From assembly GCA_017501805.1 (NCBI GenBank), contig JAFVWG010000050.1:1-5733 (forward strand): a DNA stretch of 5,733 nt, read 5' to 3'. The position numbers and the translations under genes are program-made. Of the stretch, positions 1 through 5,733 are shown piece after piece; the first letter of the stretch is position 1, and every line of letters begins with the position of its first letter. A model generated the notes under the pieces. The model ran no database searches, was not told the origin of the DNA, and was given only the letters and a program-made list of their open reading frames with translations. This DNA comes from Oscillospiraceae bacterium (GTDB lineage Bacteria; Bacillota; Clostridia; Oscillospirales; Oscillospiraceae).

Positions 1-1118
1 CATATATTGTCCTCCACCAGAGATATCATATAATCGATCTCTTTTTTGACCTGCCCAAGCGCGATCGTCGGAGTCGTAAGAAGTCGCTCGTCGACAAATC
101 TGAGCGAAAGCGATTCGCCCACCTCTTTTTTGTCTTTGATCACTTTGCAGGAATACGCAACAAGCTGCTTCACAAACGGTAGCAGTATGCATGTCGTCGT
201 CACATTAAATACAACGTGGAATGCCGACACACGCATCTGCAGCGACATCGGATCCTTCCCGGGGAACAGGGAGACCAGAAGGCTCACCGTCTGCTCCCTG
301 AAGATCCAGATCGCGGCGGCAAACAACGCAGTTCCGATCGTATTAAAGGTAAAGTGGATCAGGGCAACACGCTTTGAATTGGCATTCGCTCCCACGGAAG
401 CGAGCAGCGCGGTCACGCAGGTGCCGATATTCGCACCCAGTATAATAAACAGAGCCAGCTCCAACGAAAGGATCTCCGTACCGACCAGCGTAATGACAAC
501 ACCCGTCGCCGCCGAAGAGCTTTGGAGCAGCGCGGTAAAGACCACTCCGATCAGAATCAGCAGAAGCGGAAAATCGATCCGCGCGAAAATGCCGGTAAAA
601 AGCGTTTCCACAAGCGGATTTCCGAAGGCCTGCTCGCTGCTCATAATGTTCAGACCGACAAAGATCATACCCAATCCGCTGCAGAGCAGTCCCGCCAGCT
701 TGACCCTCTCGCTCTTGAAAAAGCCCATCATCACGCCGGCAAATGCAGAGACATACATCAGCATATTGAAATAGTCGTTTTTCAGGGATATGAGAAGGCC
801 CGTGACGGTCGTGCCGATATTTGCGCCCATAATAATAGGCGTCGCCTGTGTCAAGGTCATAACGCCGGCATTCACAAGACCGATCACTATGACCGTCGTG
901 GCAGAGGAGCTTTGGATCATCGCGGTCACGCCCGCGCCGATCCCAACACCCGAAAATCGGTTGCTGCCGATTTTTTCAAGCATTCGCTTCATTCCGGATC
1001 CTGCGCACTTTTCCAAGGCCCCGCTCATAAAATTCATACCGACAATAAAGACGCCCACACCTGCGAGCAGCCAGATCATACTTTGAAAAAGCTGCATCAA
1101 ATTGTTTGCTGACAGCAT
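1..1118 (-). CDS. Na+/phosphate cotransporter family protein (NptA-like), C-terminus cut by the window edge
   Basis: This is a probable inner-membrane sodium-coupled phosphate transporter of the Na_Pi_cotrans family (SLC34/NptA type). Translation from ATG at 1118 gives 372 residues without a stop before the left edge. The family's inverted repeat is clear. The first half has QSSSATT at about residues 69-75 and GANIGTT at 98-104. The second half has QSSSAAT at about 199-205 and GANIGTC at 228-234. Each is set among hydrophobic segments (for example 14-30, 77-87, 142-156, 183-198, 205-227). The QSSS motifs form the substrate and Na+ site in this family. From about residue 316 the chain becomes soluble and charged, and the last residues (LGQVKKEIDYMISLVEDNI) look like the first helix of the PhoU-like domain common in bacterial members, so roughly 150-200 residues are probably missing. 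AAAGGAG at 1127-1133, 8 bases upstream, supports the start. It follows the hydrolase gene by 28 bases. The true substrate could be another anion. Its codons look less G/C-rich than those of its neighbours. Confidence 0.9.
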   Translation of the reverse strand, partial: MLSANNLMQLFQSMIWLLAGVGVFIVGMNFMSGALEKCAGSGMKRMLEKIGSNRFSGVGIGAGVTAMIQSSSATTVIVIGLVNAGVMTLTQATPIIMGANIGTTVTGLLISLKNDYFNMLMYVSAFAGVMMGFFKSERVKLAGLLCSGLGMIFVGLNIMSSEQAFGNPLVETLFTGIFARIDFPLLLILIGVVFTALLQSSSAATGVVITLVGTEILSLELALFIILGANIGTCVTALLASVGANANSKRVALIHFTFNTIGTALFAAAIWIFREQTVSLLVSLFPGKDPMSLQMRVSAFHVVFNVTTTCILLPFVKQLVAYSCKVIKDKKEVGESLSLRFVDERLLTTPTIALGQVKKEIDYMISLVEDNI

Positions 1119-1146
1119 AGAATTTTCTCCTTTGACAATCGGTGAC

Positions 1147-2115
1147 TCAGTCGAATTCCTTCCAGAACGACAGCACTGCGTTTTTGTAGTTTTCTTCTTC
1201 CACGCAGAAGCTCATACCGTGCTCCGCACCCGGAACGATGAGAAGACGCTTCTTCCCCGCGCAGGCGCGGTAGTTTTCGTAGGTCATCTCCACAGGAACG
1301 AAGCGGTCGTTCGCACCGTGGACAAACAGCACGGGAATGGTGTTGTTTGCCAGCGCCTCGGTCGTGGAATACTCGTCCGCCGCGCGCTGAAGCTTCTGCT
1401 TGAAGAGCAGCTCGACAAGACCGCCGTACAGCCCGTAGGCGATGTGCAGATTGTTGTTCGAGACGTGCTTCAGAATCGCCTGCGGAGAGGTAAAGCCGCA
1501 GTCCGCCATAATTCCGTGCACGTTCTTCGGAAGCGGCTCGCCCGCCGCCATCAGCACCGTCGTCGCGCCCATCGAAATGCCGGAGAGGTAGATCGGCAGT
1601 CTGCCGCCGCAGCGGTCGTCGACCCACTGCGTCCAGTCGCGGCAGTCGAAGCGCTCCGTCAGTCCGAAGCCGATATAGTCGCCGCCGCTGGCATTCTGCC
1701 CGCGCTGCTCGGCAAAGAGAACGCTGCAGCCGTGCTCCAGCCAGAAGGGCGCACTCAGCGCAAAGTCGCGGTACCACGCGGAGCGCCAGCCGTGCATCGC
1801 AACGATCACGCGGCGGGCATTCGGACGCCAAAACCAATGACCGACCAGCTTCACGCCGTCATCGGCGGTCAGCTCCACCGTCTCGTGCTCCGCATTTTGC
1901 AGGATCTCCGCGGCGGCATCAATGCGCTGCCAGACCTCCTCATCGGCAAACGGTCCGCCGGTCAGCGTGTTCTGCATCCGCTCGTTGCGGAGCGGCTCGG
2001 GGACCTCGCGCTCCACAGCTGCGTTCACCAGCAGCTTGGTCGTAAAGTAGGACGCGGCGGCGGCAGTCGCTGCCACGCCCGCTCCGATCAAAAGGCTCTT
2101 CGTGAGTTTGTTCAT
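1147..2115 (-). CDS. Membrane-anchored alpha/beta hydrolase (S33 / YqkD-like), substrate unknown
   Basis: This 322-residue protein is a serine hydrolase of the alpha/beta fold. It opens with MNKLTKSLLIGAGVAATAAA, a short basic start followed by one hydrophobic segment (about residues 7-31). That segment is probably an uncleaved membrane anchor, leaving the catalytic domain outside the cytoplasm. The domain starts near residue 78. The HGW at 108-110 matches the oxyanion-hole strand. The nucleophile elbow GISMGA puts the serine at 181. HGANDRFVP gives the acid as Asp270, and GAEHGMSF gives the histidine as His299, so the triad is complete. AEQRGQNASGGDYIGFG (about 135-151) resembles the segment after strand 4 in the YqkD-like and S33 peptidase-like families. 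The start ATG at 2115 has AAAGGAG at 2122-2128, 6 bases away. The gene begins 25 bases after nadE and stops 28 bases before the transporter, so it is probably co-transcribed. Esterase, acyltransferase or peptidase activity cannot be told apart from sequence alone. Confidence 0.88.
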   Translation of the reverse strand: MNKLTKSLLIGAGVAATAAAASYFTTKLLVNAAVEREVPEPLRNERMQNTLTGGPFADEEVWQRIDAAAEILQNAEHETVELTADDGVKLVGHWFWRPNARRVIVAMHGWRSAWYRDFALSAPFWLEHGCSVLFAEQRGQNASGGDYIGFGLTERFDCRDWTQWVDDRCGGRLPIYLSGISMGATTVLMAAGEPLPKNVHGIMADCGFTSPQAILKHVSNNNLHIAYGLYGGLVELLFKQKLQRAADEYSTTEALANNTIPVLFVHGANDRFVPVEMTYENYRACAGKKRLLIVPGAEHGMSFCVEEENYKNAVLSFWKEFD

Positions 2116-2140
2116 AGCGTGCTCCTTTCGGGCGCGTGTT

Positions 2141-2899
2141 TCAGTCCGGTGTGTAGGGGAAGCAGGGCATCAGCTGCAGCTTGAAGAGATTGCGGCGGTG
2201 CTTTTCGTCGATCTTCGCGCGGATCTCTTCGTCCTCGCAGACGCCTTCGCGGATATAGCGGTCCAGCACCGCGTAGGTAAAGCCGAGGTTGTCCTCGTCC
2301 GTTCTGCCGCAAAGTCCGTCCGAGGGGACTTTGTCCACCAGCTCGTCGGGCAGTCCGAGCTCACGCCCGATCGCCTTGACCTCCTGCACGGTCAGCCGTG
2401 ACAGCGGACTGAAATCACCGGCGCTGTCGCCGTAGCGTGTGGAGTAGCCGACCCAGTCCTCGGAGAGGTTGCAGGTGTTCGCCACGCGTCCGTTCATACT
2501 CTGTCCGACCGCGTAAAGCATCGCCATCCGCAGGCGCGGCGGCAGATTGACCTTCGTCTGCTCCGTGACGGTGATGTTCTCCATCCCCTCATAGTATTTC
2601 CCGTTTTCCAGCGCATGCAGCGCGCCCTCATAGGCGTCGCGGATATTCACTTCCACCGCGCGGATGCCGAGGTGACTGACCAGAAGCTGCGCCATATCGA
2701 GGTCGCTCTGTTCGCCGTTCGGCATCAGCACGCCGATCACGCGTTCCTTTCCGAGCGCGGCGGCGCAGATCGCGGCGGCAACGGAGCTGTCCTTTCCGCC
2801 GGAAATGCCGATGATCGCGTTGCAGTCGGGTCCGTTTTCCTCAAAAAACTCCCGCGTCCACCGAACCACGGCGGCAGTCGTCTTTTTTACATCGAACAT
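2141..2899 (-). CDS. nadE: NH3-dependent NAD+ synthase
   Basis: This 252-residue protein catalyses the last step of NAD+ synthesis: ATP-dependent amidation of nicotinic acid adenine dinucleotide in the cytoplasm. The N-type ATP pyrophosphatase loop SGGKDSS lies at residues 33-39 (context IIGISGGKDSSVAAAI). The later signature GYSTRYGDSAGDFSPLSRLT (151-170) and the segment SDGLCGRTDEDNLGFTY (193-209) match the substrate-binding parts of NadE. The length fits the short, ammonia-using form, and there is no glutaminase (nitrilase) domain in frame, so it should use free ammonia or a separate donor. The reading frame stays open well upstream into rsmG, but the only good start is ATG at 2899, preceded by GGGAGG at 2908-2913 and giving the family's normal N-terminus. 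The start lies 14 bases after the rsmG stop, which suggests translational coupling. The assignment to NadE is firm; the ammonia source is inferred. Confidence 0.95.
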   Translation of the reverse strand: MFDVKKTTAAVVRWTREFFEENGPDCNAIIGISGGKDSSVAAAICAAALGKERVIGVLMPNGEQSDLDMAQLLVSHLGIRAVEVNIRDAYEGALHALENGKYYEGMENITVTEQTKVNLPPRLRMAMLYAVGQSMNGRVANTCNLSEDWVGYSTRYGDSAGDFSPLSRLTVQEVKAIGRELGLPDELVDKVPSDGLCGRTDEDNLGFTYAVLDRYIREGVCEDEEIRAKIDEKHRRNLFKLQLMPCFPYTPD

Positions 2900-2907
2900 A
2901 GGTCGTT

Positions 2908-2913
2908 CCTCCC
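2908..2913 (-). promoter_or_regulatory. Ribosome binding site of nadE
   Basis: GGGAGG on the minus strand follows the rsmG TGA (2914-2916) directly and stands 8 bases before the nadE ATG. It decides the nadE start over the longer in-frame reading that runs back into rsmG. Ribosomes ending rsmG would stop right on this site, favouring re-initiation. Confidence 0.75.
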
Positions 2914-3606
2914 TCAGAGCGGATTCTTCTTGATCTTGGCATAGATGCGCGGATAGGCGGTCGGCGTGTGCCGCGTTTTTTCCACCACGACAACTGCGTG
3001 CTGCGCATCCCCCACGGGGTAGCGCTTCACCTCCAGCACCTTGCCGCCGAGCGTTTCGATCGCGTGCGCGGCTTCGCGCAGTTCCTCCTCCGCCATCGCG
3101 CCCTTCATCGCAAGAAAGCGTCCTCCGACCTTCACAAGCGGCAGACACAGCTCCGCAAGCACATTCAGCCGCGCCACGGCGCGGGAAACGCAGAAGTCAA
3201 ATCCTTCCCGCTGCTCTGCGGCGTATTCCTCCGCGCGCGCGGTCACGACCTCCGCCTCCACACCGAGGGTGGGAAGCGTTTCGCGCAGCCAAGCCATACG
3301 CTTTCCGAGCGAGTCGAGCAGCGTCAGTCGGATCGACGGTTCCGCGATCTTCAGCGGCACACCGGGAAAGCCCGCTCCGCAGCCGACGTCAACGACGCTT
3401 TTTCCCGCAAGCTCCGCCGCGCACAGCAGCGTCAGCGAGTCCAGAAAATGCAGCGTCGCGACGGCGTCCGGCTCGCGGATCGCCGTGAGGTTCATCACCT
3501 GATTTTTTTCCAGAAGCTCCGTCCCGAAGGCAAGGAGCGTTTGGATCTTCTCCTCCGAAAGGGAGAGCCCGAGCGCCGGAAGTCCGGCGCAGAGTGTTTT
3601 TTTCAT
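2914..3606 (-). CDS. rsmG: 16S rRNA (guanine-527-N7)-methyltransferase RsmG (GidB)
   Basis: This 230-residue cytoplasmic enzyme transfers a methyl group from S-adenosylmethionine to N7 of G527 in the 530 loop of 16S rRNA. Loss of RsmG is known in several bacteria to give low-level streptomycin resistance. The SAM-binding glycine motif VVDVGCGAGFPGVPL spans residues 71-85. The family's N-terminal marker NLTAI (39-43) with FLDSL (54-58) is present, as are LLDSLGKR (96-103) and SRAVA (141-145). The C-terminus YPRIYAKIKKNPL is a variant of the usual YPR...KKxPL tail. A TTG six bases earlier (3612) is in frame, but it lies only one base from the ribosome binding site, so ATG at 3606 (7-base spacing) is the better start. 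The gene begins 15 bases after the mnmA stop and ends 14 bases before nadE. It is full length, with no missing motif seen. Confidence 0.95.
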   Translation of the reverse strand: MKKTLCAGLPALGLSLSEEKIQTLLAFGTELLEKNQVMNLTAIREPDAVATLHFLDSLTLLCAAELAGKSVVDVGCGAGFPGVPLKIAEPSIRLTLLDSLGKRMAWLRETLPTLGVEAEVVTARAEEYAAEQREGFDFCVSRAVARLNVLAELCLPLVKVGGRFLAMKGAMAEEELREAAHAIETLGGKVLEVKRYPVGDAQHAVVVVEKTRHTPTAYPRIYAKIKKNPL

Positions 3607-3613
3607 CGTCAAA

Positions 3614-3619
3614 CCTCCC
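3614..3619 (-). promoter_or_regulatory. Ribosome binding site of rsmG
   Basis: GGGAGG on the minus strand lies two bases after the mnmA TGA (3622-3624). It is 7 bases from ATG at 3606 but only one base from the alternative TTG at 3612, so it selects the ATG. The layout (stop, GGGAGG, start) is nearly the same as at the rsmG-nadE junction. Confidence 0.75.
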
Positions 3620-3621
3620 GC

Positions 3622-4689
3622 TCAGCCGCCGAAGCGCACGTCGGATATAAATCCGCCGCCGAGCACGCATTCGTTTTCATCGTAGAATACCGCGGTCTGC
3701 CCCGGAGCGGCGAAACGGACGGGCGCATCAAAGGTCACGCGGACCGATCCGTCCTCCCGCACATCGACACGGGCATTCTCTCCCGCGTGGCGGTAACGGA
3801 CGCGCACCTTACAGGTAAATGTCTCTCCCGCCGCGGGGGTCGGGATGCTCTGGTAGTTGATATCCCGGCAGTCGAGCGACGTGCACAGCAGGTTTTCCGC
3901 CTCGCCCAGCACGATCTCGTTTGTCTCGGGAATGATTTTCTTGATGTATGCGGGTCGTCCGAGCGCGATGCCGAGGCGCTTGCGCTGTCCGACCGTGTAG
4001 TGGATGATCCCCCGGTGCTTTCCGAGCACGTTTCCGTCCTCGTCGATGTAATTTCCCTCGCCGGGGATGGGTGCGTCGGCGTGCTTCTCGATGTACGCGG
4101 CATAATCGCCGTCCGGGATGAAGCAGATCTCCTGCGAGTCCGGCTTGGCGGCGACCGAAAGCCCGATCTTCTCCGCGATGCTGCGCACCTGCTGCTTGTT
4201 GTACGCGGCAAGCGGCATCAGGGTCGCGGAAAGCTGCTCCTGCGAAAGACGGCAGAGCATATAGGTCTGATCCTTCTCCGCGAACCGTGCCTTCTGCACG
4301 GTGTATCTTCCGTTTTCGAGCCGCACGACTGAGGCGTAGTGCCCCGTGGCAATCAAGTCGGCGCCCAACGTTTTCGCGTGCGCGAGCAGCCCATCCCACT
4401 TGATCGCCCGATTGCAGACGACACAGGGATTCGGCGTCAGCCCGTGCAGATAGTCGCAGATAAAGGGGCGGATCACCCGTTCGTCAAAAGCGGCGCCGCA
4501 GTCGACTTCAGAAAAAGGGATGCCGATGATCTCCGCGGAACGCCGTGCGTCCTCCGCTTCGCTGCAGCGGCTGTCGTCCGCTCCCGTGTGAAGCATCGCG
4601 CCGATGACCTCATAGCCCTGCTCCTTCAGCAGATACGCGGCAACCGCGCTGTCCACACCGCCGGACAGACCGACAACGACCTTTGCCAT
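3622..4689 (-). CDS. mnmA: tRNA-specific 2-thiouridylase MnmA
   Basis: This 355-residue cytoplasmic enzyme activates the C2 position of wobble uridine U34 in tRNA-Lys, -Glu and -Gln with ATP and inserts sulfur, the s2 part of mnm5s2U-type bases. The PP-loop GLSGGVDS is at residues 7-14. The first catalytic cysteine is Cys92 in PNPCVVCN (86-93), and the second is Cys189 in DSQEICFIP. Further family marks are TGHYAS (115-120), KDQTYMLCRL (139-148) and KHRGIIHYTVGQRKRLG (224-240). The C-terminal beta-barrel part follows from about residue 250. The position of the E. coli catalytic Asp99 is Cys89 here, a variant I recall from other Clostridia and Thermotoga. An in-frame start further upstream (4728) is rejected because AAAGGAGG at 4698-4705 stands 8 bases before ATG 4689 and because MAKVVVGLSGG is the normal family N-terminus. 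The sulfur donor (a cysteine desulfurase) is not in the window. Confidence 0.96.
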   Translation of the reverse strand: MAKVVVGLSGGVDSAVAAYLLKEQGYEVIGAMLHTGADDSRCSEAEDARRSAEIIGIPFSEVDCGAAFDERVIRPFICDYLHGLTPNPCVVCNRAIKWDGLLAHAKTLGADLIATGHYASVVRLENGRYTVQKARFAEKDQTYMLCRLSQEQLSATLMPLAAYNKQQVRSIAEKIGLSVAAKPDSQEICFIPDGDYAAYIEKHADAPIPGEGNYIDEDGNVLGKHRGIIHYTVGQRKRLGIALGRPAYIKKIIPETNEIVLGEAENLLCTSLDCRDINYQSIPTPAAGETFTCKVRVRYRHAGENARVDVREDGSVRVTFDAPVRFAAPGQTAVFYDENECVLGGGFISDVRFGG

Positions 4690-4697
4690 ATTGTGCG

Positions 4698-4705
4698 CCT
4701 CCTTT
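4698..4705 (-). promoter_or_regulatory. Ribosome binding site of mnmA
   Basis: AAAGGAGG on the minus strand is a near-perfect anti-16S match, 8 bases before ATG 4689, and sets the mnmA start. Short flanking arms CGCC (4707-4710) and GGCG (4696-4699) could pair and enclose most of it in a small 4-bp hairpin, which would be weak. Confidence 0.75.
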
Positions 4706-4729
4706 CGGCGAAGATTTCTCAAATGCATA

Positions 4730-4758
4730 CGGGCGCACCGCTGCCTGCGGTGCGCCCG
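4730..4758 (-). terminator. GC-rich hairpin after metG, possible partial terminator
   Basis: A perfect 12-bp inverted repeat, CGGGCGCACCGC / GCGGTGCGCCCG, closes on a 5-base loop. It starts 6 bases after the metG stop codon. Read as minus-strand RNA, the bases after the stem are UAUGCAUUUGAGAAAUCUU, which has only a weak U-run, so efficient intrinsic termination is doubtful. Only 40 bases separate the stem from the mnmA start, leaving little room for a separate mnmA promoter unless it overlaps the stem. The hairpin might instead reduce read-through, mark an RNA processing point or protect the 3' end of metG mRNA. The stem is certain; its role is inferred. Confidence 0.5.
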
Positions 4759-4764
4759 ATTCGG

Positions 4765-5733
4765 TCAGCACATTTTCGCACCTGCGGGGATCGCGTCATC
4801 CAGCATAACCAGATTCAGCTTCTCCTCCCCGCCGACCTTGTGTACGGCGGAGATCAGCATACCGCAGGATTCCATACCCATCATTTTACGCGGCGGCAGA
4901 TTGACGATGGCAAGCAGAGTCTTGCCCACAAGCTGCTCCGGCTCATACCATTTGCGGATGCCGGAGAGGATCTGACGGTCCGTGCCCGTGCCGTCGTCCA
5001 GCGTAAAGCGCAGAAGCTTTTCGGACTTCTTGACCGCCTCGCATTCCTTGACCTTGACCGCGCGGAAGTCGGACTTGCAGAAGGTGTCGAAGTCCACATG
5101 TTCCGTCTCAAAGGGCTCCAGCTCCACAGCGGGCTCGGCGGAAACAGTCTGCATCGCCTCCAGCTCCTGCAGCTCCTTCTCCGCGTCGATGCGCGGGAAG
5201 AGCGGATCGCCGCAGGTGGCCTGTGCCTCCGCCGGAAGGGCGAAGAAGTCCGCAAGGCTGTCCCAGTCGTACGCCTCCGCACCGATGCGGCTGCGGATCT
5301 CCGCGGCGGTCTCGGGCATAAAGGGCGTGAGCAGGGCGCCGCAGATGCGGATCGCCGCGAGCAGGTTGTACATCACGCGGGCAAGGCGCGGACGCTTCGC
5401 TTCGTCCTTTGCCAGCAGCCACGGCGTGGTCTCATCAATATACTTGTTCGCGCGGGAGATAACGGTGAAGATCTCCGCGATGGCGTTCTGGAACTGGTAT
5501 TTCTCCATCTGCGCCTCATAGCGTTCGCGCAGTCCCTCGCAGAGCGCAACCATCGCATCGTCGAGCGCGGGGTCGGCTTCCTGCTTGGCGGGCAGCTTGC
5601 CGCCGAAGTACTTCTGCACCATCGCGCAGGTACGGCTGACGAGGTTTCCGAGGTCGTTTGCAAGGTCGGTGTTGATCGTGCTGATCAGCAGTTCGTTGGA
5701 GAAATTGCCGTCCGAGCCGAAGGGGAACGAGCG
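4765..5733 (-). CDS. metG: Methionyl-tRNA synthetase, C-terminal half (N-terminus beyond the right edge)
   Basis: MetG charges tRNA-Met with methionine in the cytoplasm. The window holds the last 322 residues, open to the right edge. Visible residues 3-12 (FPFGSDGNFS) followed by INTDLANDLGNLVSRT (20-35) mark the junction of the catalytic core with the alpha-helical anticodon-binding domain, which continues through NKYIDETTPWLLAKDEAKRP (96-115). The catalytic HIGH and KMSKS motifs therefore lie outside. PLFPRID (177-183) closes this part. A low-complexity acidic linker leads to a Trbp111/EMAP-type tRNA-binding OB-fold (about 213-322) with DFRAVKVKECEAVKKSEKLL, RQILSGIRKWYEPEQLVGK and NLPPRKMMGMESCGMLISA. 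This appended domain is typical of the longer, dimeric bacterial form of about 640-660 residues, so about half the protein is missing. The methionine codon at 5622 is internal and not a start. The chain ends PAGAKMC, then TGA at 4765-4767. Regulation (for example a T-box leader) would lie upstream, out of view. Confidence 0.96.
   Translation of the reverse strand, partial: RSFPFGSDGNFSNELLISTINTDLANDLGNLVSRTCAMVQKYFGGKLPAKQEADPALDDAMVALCEGLRERYEAQMEKYQFQNAIAEIFTVISRANKYIDETTPWLLAKDEAKRPRLARVMYNLLAAIRICGALLTPFMPETAAEIRSRIGAEAYDWDSLADFFALPAEAQATCGDPLFPRIDAEKELQELEAMQTVSAEPAVELEPFETEHVDFDTFCKSDFRAVKVKECEAVKKSEKLLRFTLDDGTGTDRQILSGIRKWYEPEQLVGKTLLAIVNLPPRKMMGMESCGMLISAVHKVGGEEKLNLVMLDDAIPAGAKMC

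Noticed and set aside
46..1112. Overlapping plus-strand reading frames opposite the left part of the window.
   Set aside because: They mirror the Na+/phosphate transporter, whose repeated QSSS and GANIGT motifs prove the minus-strand reading.
1119..1146. Possible promoter or terminator in the gap before the transporter.
   Set aside because: The 28 bases hold a ribosome binding site and no stem. A TTGTCA-like hexamer has no matching -10 at a proper distance before the start.
1102..2184. A 360-codon plus-strand open reading frame antisense to the hydrolase gene.
   Set aside because: It has the same Arg/His/Ala-rich composition without recognisable domains, and the opposite strand encodes a hydrolase with a complete catalytic triad.
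2900..3148. N-terminal extension of nadE, in frame through the end of rsmG.
   Set aside because: The extension is low-complexity Arg/Gly/Ala sequence inside rsmG, while ATG 2899 has a good ribosome binding site and yields the normal NadE length.
2968..4332. A 454-codon plus-strand open reading frame antisense to rsmG and mnmA.
   Set aside because: It begins with GTG lacking a ribosome binding site, is rich in Arg, His and Val from reversed G/C-ending codons, matches no family I recognise, and lies over two clearly genuine genes. It is a by-product of high G/C third positions.
4690..4728. N-terminal extension of mnmA starting at 4728.
   Set aside because: It would place the strong AAAGGAGG site inside the coding region and would add 13 residues unlike the family, which begins just before the PP-loop.

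Overview
The window looks like a stretch of chromosome from a Gram-positive anaerobe of the Clostridia (Bacillota), possibly Oscillospirales-like. This rests on strong purine-rich Shine-Dalgarno sites before every complete gene, G/C-rich third codon positions, clostridial-type protein variants (a PNPC-x-x-CN MnmA motif, an RsmG tail ending KIKKNPL, MetG with a C-terminal Trbp111-like tRNA-binding domain) and a single-chain ammonia-dependent NAD synthase. The taxon is an inference from protein style, not from a marker gene.

All six genes lie on the minus strand and read from right to left. They are: the C-terminal half of methionyl-tRNA synthetase (metG, entering from the right edge); tRNA 2-thiouridylase (mnmA); 16S rRNA G527 methyltransferase (rsmG); NH3-dependent NAD+ synthase (nadE); a membrane-anchored alpha/beta hydrolase of unknown substrate; and the N-terminal two thirds of a Na+/phosphate cotransporter family protein that runs off the left edge. 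No RNA gene, mobile element, repeat array or CRISPR was found.

From mnmA leftwards the intergenic gaps are only 14 to 28 bases, each holding a ribosome binding site, so mnmA-rsmG-nadE-hydrolase-transporter looks like one transcription unit. The only larger gap, 75 bases between metG and mnmA, contains a strong 12-bp GC hairpin that lacks a clear U-run. It may be a partial terminator or an RNA-stabilising stem.

Functionally, the first three genes serve translation: charging tRNA-Met, modifying the tRNA wobble base U34, and methylating 16S rRNA. NadE makes NAD+. The last two genes handle an unidentified ester or peptide-like substrate and, probably, phosphate. The first four look like a housekeeping cluster, with the last two as passengers of less certain connection. 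I did not find a convincing undescribed system here. The items most worth checking are the U-poor hairpin, the Cys-for-Asp position in MnmA, the anchored hydrolase and the looser codon usage of the transporter gene.
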